Positions 1 to 13,128 of a stretch of DNA of 64,000 bases are shown one piece after another. The notes under the pieces were generated by a model, which was given only the letters and a program-made list of their open reading frames with translations, was not told where the DNA came from and did no database searches. The DNA comes from Varroa destructor (taxonomy: Eukaryota; Arthropoda; Arachnida; Mesostigmata; Varroidae). Every line of letters begins with the position of its first letter. The first letter of the stretch is position 1. Made by a program: the position numbers and the translations under genes. The stretch covers positions 32,763,778-32,827,777 of the forward strand of contig NW_019211455.1 of NCBI RefSeq assembly GCF_002443255.2, written 5' to 3'.

Positions 1-1395
1 CATGGCATCGAGTTAATTATTACATATAAGCATAATTACATGGGTATGGTTACTTAACTCATTTATTTACCATTATCACTACTATCAGTAAGCAAGTGCT
101 CTTTCTTCCATTTCTATGCAGTTTTTTTTTCCACTGTTGCCAAAATCTGGATGGACTCATTTGAGCAGCTTGATTTTTACCTTCTCTCGTACTTATGGAC
201 AGATTATTTCGCTCTTCAGCCCGACCTTAAGCTAATATGGCTTGCGTATTTATCACCCAACTGCAGCTGGCCCATGCGCTTTCTGTATCTGCGAACGTCT
301 GGCTGTTTTTATATTGGCGGAAGACGTCGCCAGTTTTTGTTGTTGTCCATCTTATTTATATGGCTGCTGCTGATAAAACTTCTCCAGCTTGAAGTTTGTT
401 TGCTGAAACATTGGCGCGCACAATAGAGGCGGATACAAGACTTTTCCTCAAGAATTCGCGTTGAACAAAGACATCAGCGTTACCTTTTGCTTCCCTTAGA
501 GATGCAGCGGATGTAATAGCAGCGCATATCAACAAGTGGACGGGAAGAGGATAACTGATTCGTTTTATTACACAGAGTGATCAGCTGGGGTGAATAGATC
601 CGAGCTGGATATGAGTTGAACACAGCCTCAGAACAGAGGCTTCCAAATTCCAACAGTCGTGAGACCACAACAAAAAGGAAAGTCTACGAATACGAAAATG
701 CAATTTGTGCACAAAAAGGAGTTATTTCTGCATAAAGAAAGAAAATCTCTCGAGACAAGACCAGAAGTAGATAGCCTGAAGCTGTGGTTAGATTTCATAA
801 TTTAAACACCAAAGTGAGTAACTGTGGAAACTTTTGTGCATCTAGAGGCCTTTTCGTTAGTTTTTTTTTTACATGTTTGGCTCAACAGGTAAAAACGCGT
901 TTTTGGACGCGTAGAAGTTTAACTATGCAATTCTTGCTCGAAACGTTTCGGTTGTGTTACATGTGAGTGCTTACAAGTTGTAGGTGTTAATAGTTAACCA
1001 CTGTGCATTCGATAGAGTATTTGTACAAATTGGCAATAGTAAAAGTGGATAAAAAATTAGTGCCTTACTCCAGTAAGTGGGTCAATATTTAATCAATCGT
1101 CAAAAGAAAAATAGTAATCTGATAAAATATGCGTAATACAGTAAAAATTATTTGTAGTAAAGCAAACATTTGTGCAATCCAGAGAACGCAGATGGATTTA
1201 TTTTATTTTATTGCATATTTACGTAAATTCATCTTTTTTATTCAATCCCAAAAGATTTGCAAAATGAGTATTAACATTTTTTATACTTGAAAATAAAGCT
1301 TTGCGATCCTTTGGAGCTTATGATCCATGTTCGCAGGGTTAGGTTTCCGAAAGAGTTTGAATCGATCACAGTAATTAACCTCTATTGCATACTAG
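1..1395. other. Non-coding stretch
   Basis: AT-rich, with short frames only. No splice-bordered exon or known repeat was recognised. Confidence 0.5.
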
Positions 1396-1469
1396 ACTGG
1401 AATATAGGTACTTCCGGTGTTTTGCCTAATAAAAAAAACGCAGAGCTTTATAATAACTTTGGCAATAAA

Positions 1470-2200
1470 TCAATTTATTATGTATTCGCCATCACTCGCT
1501 GCGATCTTTCCGTATCTGACAACCAATATTATTATTACTTCTATCCAGAAATTTAGATTTGGTGTTAAAAGCTTGCTCAGCCAGGCTTCCAAAACTATCA
1601 AATGTACGGTTATTAACTTCATTTATAAAGGCGGTCATCCATCAGTGCGTGGTTCGCATAATACATCAGGTTCAAGAAAGGGTTTCAATTGAGCTCTTAC
1701 TGGGCAACTTTCACGATCTTTGCAATGCGGTCTGGCATTGTCATGAAGAGGGATGATCCCGTCTTACCTATCGGCTTTTTTCTGTTGGATAGCTTCGTTA
1801 TAGACCGTATGCGTATCCTTGTTCTTTAAGCATTTCCTATTCTACAAGGCCTTTTCAGATTTGCAAGTGAAATAAGAAGCCGAGTCTTTTTCTTACTGGC
1901 CACTTAGTACATAGGGCGCTTAGTTCTCATAGTAAATTCTATAGATTTAAACTGCTTGTTATTTACTTCCCGAAATGATTCATTGCTTGCTAGTCGTCTT
2001 CCGCTAAAGATGCCTTCAATCGGTCCTCATCGACCTCATATGGCCGACCGGGGCTGAGTGCACCCTCAAATTCTAAGATGCCATTCTGAAACATCGTAAG
2101 CCGATTTTGAGCAATCCTTCTAATTATACACTTCTCCATGTACATCCCTCACTACTTCGGGAGTCCTTTAACGTCAACAAAGAACAAAACAAATTCGGTA
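1470..2200 (-). mobile_element. Degenerate mariner transposase relic (copy 1)
   Basis: Reading the minus strand in broken frames recovers a mariner-family transposase. Near 2080-1990 the frame reads FQNGILEFEG and GRPYEVDEDRLKA, matching the stretch between the mariner helix-turn-helix motifs (FDLED, GRP..VD.D.LKA). At 1790-1722 it reads AIQQKK followed after one stop by LHDNARPHC; HDNARPH is the block holding the second catalytic Asp of the mariner DD34D triad. At 1510-1470 it ends RYGKIAASDGEYIIN and a stop, the usual mariner C-terminus (RW-K.-ASDGEY). The central part with the first catalytic Asp (TGDEKW) and the PYSPDLAP block are not recognisable. Internal stops and frame changes make it inactive. 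A possible terminal repeat lies at about 1396-1430; I found no partner. The far end is disrupted by or close to a compound microsatellite at 2264. Confidence 0.85.
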
Positions 2201-2263
2201 CTGTGAATGCATTGTTTGACTTGAAACCTCCACGTTTGGAGCCTGAATTGGAAATAAAATGCC

Positions 2264-2330
2264 GATATATATATATATATATATATATAGAGTGAGAGAG
2301 AGGGAGAGAGAGAGAAAGGGAGAGAGTGGA
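2264..2330. repeat. Compound (AT)n-(GA)n microsatellite
   Basis: About 25 bases of alternating AT pass directly into an imperfect GA tract (GAGAGAGAGGGAGAGAGAGA). It lies next to the 5' end of mariner relic copy 1. Confidence 0.95.
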
Positions 2331-4919
2331 AGGGCGTTGATTCTGATCGGAATAACCTCTAGACACAACATTTTCGTAATATAGAAATATCACAATTAAC
2401 AGGAATTTGAATTATTAACAACAGGAAATAAGAAAATGAAAAAACGTTTCTTCCAAAGCAATAATGTTAGGGATGAATGGCTGTTACAGTTGACAGAGAT
2501 GTCAGTAATATATCTGGTGGCTTCGGTAATCTAGGTGTAGTTTATGCGTGTCTCTGCTTTGCCAGAGAACGTTTCATCATAAAGGAAAGAAATCGTAATT
2601 GTGGTCATTGACAGCTATCGATAGCAAACAAGTTAACCTATGCATTTCCGTCTCCTAAAGAACACACAGCCAGACGAGAGTATAGCTACATGTGATCATC
2701 CAGTATCTAAGAAGATCTTTTTCAGACACTCACATTTTCTAAGTTTTTTTTTGTCCGCAAAATTTAACAGTTGCCGATATTGAGTTTTCCAGGATCGCTG
2801 CTTAACAAACAATGATATTCTGTTTGGAAGCTTAGACGTGATACGAAAGTTTTGTAGCAATAGCGGTATCGTCAGGGTACATTCGGTTGTCGGTCTATCA
2901 GCTTCTACTATTGCCTATTCAGTATAAATTGTCGTCATATTGTTTTTTTGTAAATAAGTAATGACCTTTGCAAGCTTACTTACCCGTACACTTTTTTATT
3001 TTGCTCGAAAATAAATGTTTGTTATGTTCTATTCCGCTTTATATTTGCATCATTGTATGTTATTTGTACTGTCGCCAATGTCTATCTTTCTCAGTGTTTG
3101 TTTCTCTGACTTCTTCCATATTTATGATTTTTAACAGAAATTGGTGTTACAACTACTGTACCAATCAAATTTTATATGTGATACATTTGTACTACATTAC
3201 GTTTGTGGTTGATCAAGCGATGTACCGCTCTGTCTTGATAAATGCCAAGAAGCTCTCATAGGATGACGTCGTCTTGCGTGATATATGGGAAATAAATGCG
3301 GGAATGTTGTCTAGTGTTATTGCTATTTTTAGAAATTCCTTAATGCTATAACGAACCGTGGGATCTTGCTAATCTTTAATTTATTTTGTTTAAAAAACAA
3401 AATGTCCTGACAGAAAGCCCCTATTAACGACAAGAAGAAGATGGATCAATATAAAATTCACGCCTGAACATAGTGTATAGCTATAATGTCCATTACTGCA
3501 ATACACACCGCATGCGCCATGCATAAAGCTGTATAGAACTCCTTCTATTTTCGACCAGTTGGGTAATTTTGAGTTTCTTTGCTGCTGACGCTTCCTGTCA
3601 CCAATAGCATGGCGTCTTCAAGACCTAATTTGCTCCCTCTAGTGTGTGACGTCATAATGTTCCGGGCGGCTCCATAACAGTAAATTCGCAATAGAATAAG
3701 GTGGATCGCTTTGTAATTGATAATCAGAGCTTACATGAAAAATATAAAATCCAGCTCAAGTACCCCAAGTACGAACAACGTACTCATCTGTAGTGGCGTT
3801 ATAGATATCGCTTTCATTCCTCAAAAGAGAAAGAGATAAACTTCTCCCGCGTTTGTCAAGCTCGGTTGGACAAAGGCGTGGTAAGCCTTCCGAGAGCTTA
3901 AACCAATAACAGGCCTAACTTTGTGGCTGTGTTATCGGAACTTTAGGGTCTCGACTCGGTCCATAAGCCAGTTGATAGTAGATCACATATTGGCGCATCC
4001 CTTGCATAAAGTGGAGCTTGATATTGCCTTTCTTTAGTTACTTTCATAGATCCCAGATACGTACACTTTGTATATACGTTGCGACAGTTGATGCTAGATT
4101 ATAGTGATTGAAGACTCCAGAAATTAAAGGTAGCCGAGTATATCAGTCATCGTAAAAGCCTCATCTAAATTTCGTTGCACAGACTAAAAATATCCATTAT
4201 CGCCGATATGATATTTGTCAGCTAGAAGAGTGACGAAACCTAACTTGTGGATAGATACAGTTGGAGCACTGCTAATAAAAGGGTCGATAGACTGGCCTCT
4301 GTCACTTCCATGTTTGGCCATTTCGAACGCTCTGGACCCTTGTGTATGGGCCTATCGGATTCTGTTCTTACCTCATTATAGTTGTCTGCATGTTTCTCTA
4401 TCAATATCTTAGCACCACTCTATGGCCTTTGCGACTAGATACTGTGAACTCCTGGAAACATATGATTGATCGACAGCAAAACGAACACTGCTATGTAGGC
4501 CTTCCCTACTTATAGTCAAAGAACGACGCGGCAGCCGTAATAGCTATACGAATATAGCATCTACGCTCACCACGTTAAAGGGTCACTTTCACAACATGTC
4601 TTCCTTGTCTCCTACGGAAGTCAGTAAAACTTACGCACGCAAAATTTAAATCCGTTACTAAGCAAGTAGCGGTTGAAGCAGCGTCATTGCAGCTGCGACC
4701 ATAGCAGGACTCAGTTTATTTTTTGATCTCTTCGAAGGAGGATAATTTCCGATCAATATTTCAACTAAATGTTTTGGCCCTGATAATGTGCTATGCTGCT
4801 GCATACAACAAAAACTATCGAAAGATAAGGGGATTCATTTGCTGAATCATGCCTGCTGTCATTTTTCTCACTACTCTTACATATTGAGGGAGAAGTCTCG
4901 ACCATTAGCTGGCTCTATA

Positions 4920-4972
<53 letters not shown>

Positions 4973-6911
4973 ACTGGCTGCTTACAAGTTGCATTTGCTG
5001 TGGGTAGGTAGGACGTTAGCTGGAAGTAGGGATAAAAACATTTTTAACGGGTCAATTCATACATTAACTTCAAAATTTGAAAATCGGTCAAGATTTTGAC
5101 AGAAATCTGTTTTAGTCCAGTAGCTATAATAGTGCTTAAGTTCCGTACGCCCACGTGACTGTCGAAGATACTGTGAGACCGTAAAAGTAACAGTGGCTGA
5201 AAAGTAAACTGAACAAATGATTTCATATCTTGTTTTTTTGGCAAGTTGTGCATCAATTTATGTGTATGGGTCTATAAATGCTTTAGATAATAATTACGTT
5301 GGATTTCGCTTATCTGCTCGATTGCTTTATAAATTATAGCTTCTTTATATCTTCGTTAGATCTACTTTACTCATTTGATGTACTGAGGGACGATGTGTGC
5401 ATCAGGTGCTTCCACTGTATCTACAGTTAATGACCATCGTAGTACTATTAGATAGAGCCTGCTTATGTGCAGATAGGTACATAAGCATATTTTGCTGTTG
5501 ATCCTTATTTGAGCCTCATGAAGCCACAGATTTTTGCCTCTTCCCTGTCTCTCTACGACGGAAAGTTACATATTATATCCAAACATATATATACAAAGGT
5601 TACAGCAGGATGATGGAAGATCGCCAGAAATCAACAAGGAACTTTGTCCACAAAATCGAATTGCCGTCCTCGTTTTGTTAAGTTTTTTTTTCGCTTGCAA
5701 GTAGCCAGCTGTGAATGAATAAGTCTGCTGTTATAGACTATAATGAACGATATGTTTTGAAATGGGTATCACCTAAACGGAGGCGTTAACGGAGGGTTAT
5801 TAACAGTGTTTAAGCAGTAATGAATCTCGATGAAACGCGACAGATGCCGCTTTAATTACGTATACATGTGTTAGAACTTAGTAGGACGAAAACGAAACTT
5901 ATCAAATTTACATGCTATTGTTTAAAAAAAAATAGTCGAATATTATCTATATATATTCCATTTAGCCAAATATTATCTATATCATATTATATATGCTTGC
6001 ATATGTTTGCCTTCACATATCCTCTCAGTACTTGCACGCACCAGTATGTGTATGTATACGAAAAGGTGTACCAAAAAAGAACTTGGGTATCGTACTTGAT
6101 AGGAAGCACATTTAGCTTTTTTTTTGTACCGTTTTCTGCCGTGTGTTCTGGTGTTCAATGTAGGCAAGTTTACATTATTATTGTTGTCCTAAACAGTTGA
6201 TTGCTTACAGTTTCTTGTTTGCAATGACAAACGATGGTTGCTTATCATTCTTAGTAGTATAATATTCTAGACAACGAATTCGAGTTCGAACCATTCGATC
6301 GTTGAGCTCCCAAATAACCGGTAGGTACGTAGATAACAACGACAGCAATGATTATCTTTTGCGCAAAACAAAAAATGCAAAAAAGGTTTGTTCACGTTGG
6401 CATTATAAGCAATATCTGCAAGTGAAATGGAGTAACTGGGATGCAAGTTACTTAGGACCGAGCTCCCGTGCACGGACCTCATGAGAATCACAGTCACCGT
6501 ATTCGAATACCTTAAATATGGTGATTGCAAACTTACTTCGGGATCATGCAAGCTAGCGAACTGTATTTATAAATGAAAATGACTGCTGCTATAATGCCAC
6601 GATTGTTACATAAAGTTAGTATGCTACAAGAATTGGTTAAAATTGGTAATGACCAGTAAAATTCAAGGTTTTTATTCCTTCCAATGATATTAATAAGTCA
6701 TAAGGGAAGTGGCCAAAGAGCACTTCTAGTTAAGGTAGAAACCATATGTTCGCAGTACAATGCCTCTTTCATTTTTCACTGGGAACGATGGAGCTGCAAG
6801 CCATAAATAGACCTTGGAAATTGACGATTCCTCTCTTTTCATATATACATACACACACATATCTATAAAGGAATAGGCTCTCGGAGGTCTCCTAGTGGCT
6901 AGGGTTTTTTT
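2331..6911. other. Non-coding stretch
   Basis: Apart from the TA tract at 4921, I see no gene, RNA or readable transposon. A phrase near 3870-3900 (RRGKPSES in one frame) faintly recalls a non-LTR endonuclease block but is too short to call. Confidence 0.5.
4921..4969. repeat. (TA)n microsatellite
   Basis: About 48 bases of uninterrupted TA, the longest pure TA tract in the window. Confidence 0.97.
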
Positions 6912-6931
6912 GGGGGGGGGGGGGGGGGGGG
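6912..6931. repeat. G20 homopolymer
   Basis: Twenty consecutive G preceded by seven T. Such runs are rare in AT-rich genomes and prone to sequencing error. Confidence 0.9.
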
Positions 6932-7017
6932 CTAATCTCGTCCAAAATAACACTTTCACCAGGCACGCTGCGTCCGCGTAGCGTTCGCTTGTCTCCTGTG
7001 TGCTAGAGTTCTTTGAA

Positions 7018-7430
7018 ATGGCCGATGATATTGCTTTATGGTTGGCCACCCACCAAGCAGCTGCGTGTCATCATCAGTTCTATAACGCTCAAGGCGCTTT
7101 CGCATTCGTCCATCTATGCTTCGAGTTTGTCGTCCGGTATCGCCGTTAGGCCTTCATTGGACGGTTGGTTGGTTCCCAGCACGAAGCGAAGTCTGTCTAT
7201 GCCCGGGTACGGATTTAGACCACAACGTGCCCTTAAGATTAGCCCCCCAGCTTAATCTCACTAAGCTATCACGACGCATTCCGTCAATCGTCATCATATA
7301 TACCCAATGCCTCCTTAGCGTGAAGTTGACGACATACTACAGCATATAGCCTCTTGATTTTTGTATGGTATGCATCTGGTCTCCCTGTGCACTACACTCC
7401 CTTGTCGACATTAATCCTTTGCCACGGTAA
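7018..7430 (+). mobile_element. Non-LTR retrotransposon relic: reverse transcriptase fragment
   Basis: The frame at 7018-7146 begins MADDIALWLATHQA, the reverse transcriptase catalytic box (Y/FADDIALW) preceded by FE in the same frame. After a stop and frame change, 7125-7200 reads VRPSLDGWLVPSTKRSL. The third frame reads GTDLDHNVPLRLAPQLNLTK and LSRRIPSIVI up to about 7300, following the usual order of LDG-.VP-TKR, LG--LDHN--L, then L--RI--I. Near 7365-7425 VCIWSPCALHSLVDINPLP fits the thumb segment (Y---W-P---L--I). The three fragments in consecutive frames show decay. Sequence upstream of the ADD box is not readable as reverse transcriptase; a G20 run and a (CA)n tract lie there. The clade is not certain; the features fit Jockey/I/LOA-type elements. 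The first residue of the YADD box has been lost or changed. Confidence 0.75.
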
Positions 7431-10400
7431 TAACGGTTGCTCCGTCGGCCTGCCTCTTATAATCATCTGAAGAGTGGCTTTAGCGTTCTTGGTTTGGCTT
7501 ATATATATATATATAAACATGAATCGATAATAATAAGTACGACAATGCAAGTCTAGTTTTAATTAATAAAAAAAAAAACAAAAAACGAAAAGCTGTGACG
7601 AGTGATAAAATGATATCAACGATAACAGTTAGAACACGAGTTATAATAATAATGAAGGAAAAGGAGGGTTCGGCTTCAAAACACAGATTTGAATTTAACG
7701 AACCTGAATCCGATTCAGGCCATATTGGGAAAAGGAAAAACAAGATGCTGTACTGGGTCGCGTTCGGTCTGTCTATGCATTTATGCAGAGTGTGGATTAT
7801 CATTACAGTGCTTGATATAATAGCTATAATTAGCGATAAAAGTGTATGTTTGTATCAAAATAGAACAAGGCTGAAGTCCCGCAATGTATATCAGAGTAAG
7901 ACTGATTATTTTGACATCTGTGATGTATCTGAGTAAACTCGGTAGAGATTATAGGCTTTCTAGCAATGTTGTAAAGCGTTGCGCATTTTAAAACATATAC
8001 GCAATTTTAGCGTTTTTGGATATTGTAATCCCTACCGTTCAATAGGCATCACCTGTTAATTACAATCGGTTGTGCGACAGGAAAACGTTTCAAACACATC
8101 GTCGTATACGACACTGGCGCGATATAACACAAGGCTATAATAGGACAAGGACGGAGAATAATATAGATCTCCTGACAGTTATCGATCAATAAATGATTGT
8201 CGATTTTGATGAATATGGGGAGCAATGAGGTCCCTTAATGCGTCTAAAACAATGAAAAGCTGTACCCAACGTAAAACTCAAAATAATTATTTCATGTTTA
8301 TTAATTATCTACCTTCAATGGAAGGAGACGAAGATGCTTTGTTAGCTCGTACACAGCTCAGAACTGTTGTCAAAGCACAAATATAATATAAGCAATATGA
8401 CCTTATTCCTGATTTAAGTATTTATAGTTGTTTTGGCTTGTAGCGGTGATCACAGTGCCACCGTTCATTGCGACCGCAGAAAATTTCACTCATTAAATAT
8501 ATATTAATATTATTCTAAATATATTATTTTTTTTTATGTACTTATGCCAAAAGTACGCCATTTTATGTTTTGCAAATCTATTAAGATCCCTTACAATTTG
8601 TTGGAGCTCTTTCTAAAATCGGCTGGTTCTGCTTTACTGTCAAACAATGAAAATACTGGATAGAAACATCCTAATTATTAGATTACTATGACCCGACGCA
8701 CACTCCCAGGCACGTTTACTTATTCGATGCATGACAACCGAGCACGACCTTTAGATTGATTTCGTGATACCGGGCTATTTAAGACTACTGGCGAAAAGCT
8801 TGCTAATTAAATGACGGTCATAGTCTTCATGACTAAGTTACTGTTGCTGCTGCTGCTGGTTATATATCATCAGCAACGAAAGGAAAAAGCGAAATAAAGA
8901 ACCCGAGCACGGGGGATAAACTCTGAGTTTCTAATGGGTTCCTGCGACAGCAGCCGAATCTCATATTTGGTCTTTAGTGGCCTCTACACACAAATGCGCA
9001 ATGATGGTCGAAACAGCAGCACACAGTGTCTGAGGTAATGGAGCAAGTGGTCGTAACCCCAGCGGCGTTGATAATCCATCGATCCTGGTCGATATCATTC
9101 CTTTTCTTATCAATAGTTACCGCCTTTACCCTTCTCAAAACCGGTGATCCGCCGCTTTGATTCTTCGTCAGATCAAATCGACCGAAGCATGCACAAACGA
9201 AGGTCTACGGCTGATGTAGCCTGCGGTAATCTAATGATTGTTCGCCTTTGTCAAAATTACAGCGTAGTATAACACAGTGATGACTTATAGGCTTTTGAAT
9301 CTTTGCCAAATGGATAGAAGGTATGACTTTTGTTACCAAATAGGTACGGCACAAGAAAGAAATTTCCGTAACTCCAGGTGATCAGGGATGTTTCGAATAT
9401 GTAATAGTTTTGACCAGATCAGGGCAAGGAAGGGTATTTTATCGCAAATTCTGCTTTATTTTTAATTGTGATAGCATGTCACAGCACGTACTATGCATTG
9501 TAGTTACTGTGACATCCTAGGAAAAAGTCGAACGAAATTTTCTGTCATATATCTTAAAAATGTAAAACTCAAAGCTTTTAGGATAGGATTCTAAGGAAAT
9601 GTTGATCGTTCTCATCTAATGATTTACAAGAGCTCAACTAGGTTCCTTAAAAACTGCCCGATTTAGTCAGGAGAATAGATAATAAGCTTAGAAAAACTAA
9701 GGGATACTTCCTTGTTCATGTGTGTGCTTTAAAGGTAATTAGTGTACCGAAGACGAAGCGTTGTACGAAGTCCATCTTCACATTAGCTTATGTTCATCTA
9801 CACGTTCGGTGGCACTGTTCCATAGTAAGAACAATCTGTTTCTCTTAATTCGATGAACTGTTATTTCGAACTTTGGAAAGCGTACCTGAAGCCATACGCA
9901 TTAGTAAAAGCTCACATAGATATTTTGAGCGGTTAAGTCGACACCCTGTGATTAGTTTTACATCATCTAACATAAACAGAAACGATATTCTCAAACTGAA
10001 ATCTACGTCTTCGTAGGCAGTAGCTGGTATGAACTACGTGACAAAATATAGCCATGTTTCTCTCTATCCCTAATAAAAAGATCAGTTTATCTTATCGCTT
10101 GTTAGGTACATCTAATTGCTGCCCTATTTTTTTGGCATTCTCTCCCTGACACGAATGATTAAAGGTTATCTAAATAATGTTAAGTATACTTTACACGTAT
10201 CTAAGTTTCAAATGAAATGAAAAGTTACCAAGTTCTATTCTAAATCAGTTAGAAATCAATGAAACATACAGACGTACCGCCGCATTATTTCGAGCGTTGG
10301 TCACCCTTCTTCTCGTGACGGTAGCAGGTTTGCATTTTACCTTTTATTCAAAAGTTGGTCATGCCATAAATGCGAATCGTTGGGTACCTCCCAGATTGGA

Positions 10401-10612
10401 ACTATAATGAACGATCCGGCTAGAGCCGCTAGACTATGGCTAGAAGGATGCCAAGGTACCTCCATGTGCGAATTTATATATATAAATATTTGAAACGTCA
10501 TAATGTACAACAGGTTCAAATGTGAGACATCTGTCCTATCTTAATCCTATCTTAATATGTTTATTTTTTTATTGATTTTTCATAAAACTGAAGTGACGAC
10601 CCTCCGTTGGAA

Positions 10613-10639
10613 ATTTATCGCCGATACTGGCGGATAAAT
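10613..10639. repeat. Small inverted repeat
   Basis: ATTTATCGCC, a six-base spacer, then GGCGGATAAAT: a hairpin with one bulged base. No gene is adjacent and no role can be assigned. Confidence 0.6.
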
Positions 10640-11808
10640 AGTTGTACTAGGCACCAGTTTCTCTAAATAGTACAACAGGAACACACGCATCATTTCAAGT
10701 CCCACGAACTTTTTGGATAACTTTAGCGACATTTATTCGAAGCCCTTATCTGCCTGCTAAAGACGTATGATCTGCACCATATACCTATATATATGTGTGC
10801 ATTTGTCACGCCTCTTATCGCCGGAATACGATACGTCCATTTCATATAATACCATATCATTCGTTAGCAGGTTTGCCGATCTTTTATCGACATCTTGGAT
10901 ATTGGAGCAAAGTAGAATAATGATACTTCCATAAACCAAAAACCGTTTGAAAATATTTCTCTATGGTACTACGCAATCTATTGATTGAGAGTTGAGACTA
11001 TTTGCTTGAGCCCTGATTGTAGTAGCAATTGTAGGACATTTTTACTTTCACAACGTATTAGATGTGTTTAAAATATAATAAACAGGGAGCTAAAGGTCAA
11101 TCTACGTTCGATTTGCTGCTAACGTAGTGCATTTGTCAGGCCTAGCCCTTTATAGCGCACGATCTCTTTAAGAGAGAGTCTTCTCAAAGCTTATTGTATA
11201 GCAAATTACTAGCTTCCTATAATATTTTCCTTGGTGGTTAGGCGTTCTCGCCCCTCTCGGAATGATACAAGCACTGCATGGTGGGGGCACAAAAAATGCT
11301 TTTTTTGCTATCCTTCTAGGCTGTGTTAAGGGGCGGCAATTGGCCTCAACGCGCAAATGGAGTCTTCGAAAAATAGTCAATGGTCTATTTTTATGAATCA
11401 CTAGATTTATTTACGTGATCTTATTTAAACAGTTCTTACGCACGCTCTATTACGTATAATTAAATGTAACTTTTTAGAATAATTTAAAATACTGTTTTGG
11501 TTTTCATATACTATATGCATATTAAGTCTGAAATGAAAAATCTATAGAACTAAATATATACAACGCAAAGAACAATTTTATAAAGCTTTTTTTAATGATA
11601 TGTTTTGTGTAGGAATGTATAAAATATTTTTCGTTGCAGTAAATTCGTAGTCTTCAAGCTGCTTCGGCTTATTTCTTCGCAGTCGCACCGCCTTGAAAGT
11701 AAATAAATTACTTTGGCTTCTTTCAGCGTATTCTTATCCAATAAGGCTCTATGATTTGTACGACCACTGGCTATTTTTTTCATTCCAACACACCTACAGA
11801 CACCTGTA

Positions 11809-11809
<1 letters not shown>

Positions 11810-11848
<39 letters not shown>
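11810..11848. repeat. (TG)n(TA)n microsatellite
   Basis: GTGTGTGTA runs into about 30 bases of TA. Confidence 0.95.
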
Positions 11849-11849
<1 letters not shown>

Positions 11850-12047
11850 CCGTGGAACGTTCGGCGCCAGTGAATTTTGTTTATAGTTTTTATATTATAG
11901 GAAAATATATCGGGGCCGAGATAACATGAATTTGACGGTTAACAATCTGATTATGGTTGTGTAGGTTAAATGATGGCTTGTTATATATGAATTCCCTGCC
12001 AGTGACCTACTGCTTATAAATGGCTTACTAATTATATACTGACTACG

Positions 12048-12125
12048 TCATGGTGCAGTGATAAGGTACTTGCCAGCTAAACTGAGAAACACGTGGTGAC
12101 CTAAGATGCTAATCGAACATAGACA
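12048..12125 (+). repeat. tRNA-like SINE head or tRNA relic
   Basis: ATGGTGCAGTGATAAGGTACTTGCC resembles an internal A box with the start of an anticodon stem. About 45 bases on, GCTAATCGAACATAG resembles a degenerate B box. The second half does not fold as an intact tRNA, so this is at best a tRNA-derived short repeat. Confidence 0.4.
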
Positions 12126-12954
12126 CACTTCATTTTGGCTGTAAGCTACTCGGCTGAAGCTACGCTTAGTGGCAGTACCGGACGTATAAAATTCATAGCA
12201 TCTTTTACTGTTGATAGAGTTTCTATTTAAACGCTATGTAATCGTGGTGGATCTACTTGCCTAAAAAAATGTTACGCCTGTAAATTCCTATCCGACAATT
12301 GGTGTTGTCCGCGGGCTTAACTTAATAAAAGTTATCCGTTCGTTGAGTGCTTTCAAATCTGGTTCTGACTACGTTTTTTTCGCTGCTATATACTGTCCCA
12401 TTAGTGGCTAGATTAAAAGCGAATAATCGGTTTAGGACTGCGTCCGTTTTTCCCCAGCTTTACCGGCGATCACTTACGGAGTCTAAATTTCTGTAGCTGC
12501 TAATACCGTCTGACTTCGATTATGAAATAAAGCTGCGGATCGTCAATATAGGCCTGTTCGTACGATCGAAGACAACAAGCATAATATGCTGATATCGACT
12601 ATTGAGTCTCTGCCAGTTTAGATTCGTTTTTGTAATGATCCGACTTTCCAGAGCATCATAACGGGAGACGGTATCTCCTAATGGGGTTGTTGTTAGGTAG
12701 ATCATAACTAAGTGTTACAAATTTGACCCGTAATGTTCGGCCGTCTATTGATCGTGTCAACGTTTGCTCTTGTCTGCTTCTACACACCCTGCTACGTTGT
12801 CCAGTGTGCAGGACCGGTTTGATACAATACGAGTATTGAATGCATAGTCGTGCTTTCACGGAATAGTCCTCTCGCTACATAATCTTCTGTCGCTGGCTGC
12901 TGCTAATGCCGTCTTCTGCGTTTTGAGTCCTTCTTTCCGACGTGAGTGAGTACT

Positions 12955-13128
12955 ATGGCTGAGCGGTCGTCGGCGGCGCCGGCAGCAGCGCTTTCCGCAA
13001 GCGGTGGCGCGTCTGTCGGTTTTAGTCGCTGGCAACAGGAGAAGAGTTCCGAGCATCGCGACGCGGCGCCCCCATCGTCGTGGACAAGTGGCCGGCCCAT
13101 AGCAAGCACAAAGGCCACTTGCCACTAA
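12955..13128 (+). CDS. Hypothetical short ORF in a GC-rich patch
   Basis: A 57-codon frame begins MAERSSAAPAAALSASGGAS and continues Ser/Ala-rich with a basic-acidic stretch (RWQQEKSSEHRD). It lies in a CpG-dense patch unlike the surrounding AT-rich DNA. A donor-like GTGAGT at 12942 stands just upstream, and a CAAGCGAG|GTGAGA donor-like site stands at about 13201, beyond the stop. It could be a 5' exon or promoter-proximal frame of an unrecognised gene, or chance in GC-rich DNA. No family is recognised. Confidence 0.2.
   Translation: MAERSSAAPAAALSASGGASVGFSRWQQEKSSEHRDAAPPSSWTSGRPIASTKATCH

Larger units (their letters stand above)
7431..12047. other. Non-coding stretch
   Basis: No frame reaches 60 codons between 7937 and 10336. 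The 9020-9180 minus strand has a mildly protein-like frame (KAVTIDKKRNDIDQDRW) without a recognisable family. Otherwise AT-rich and featureless. Confidence 0.5.
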
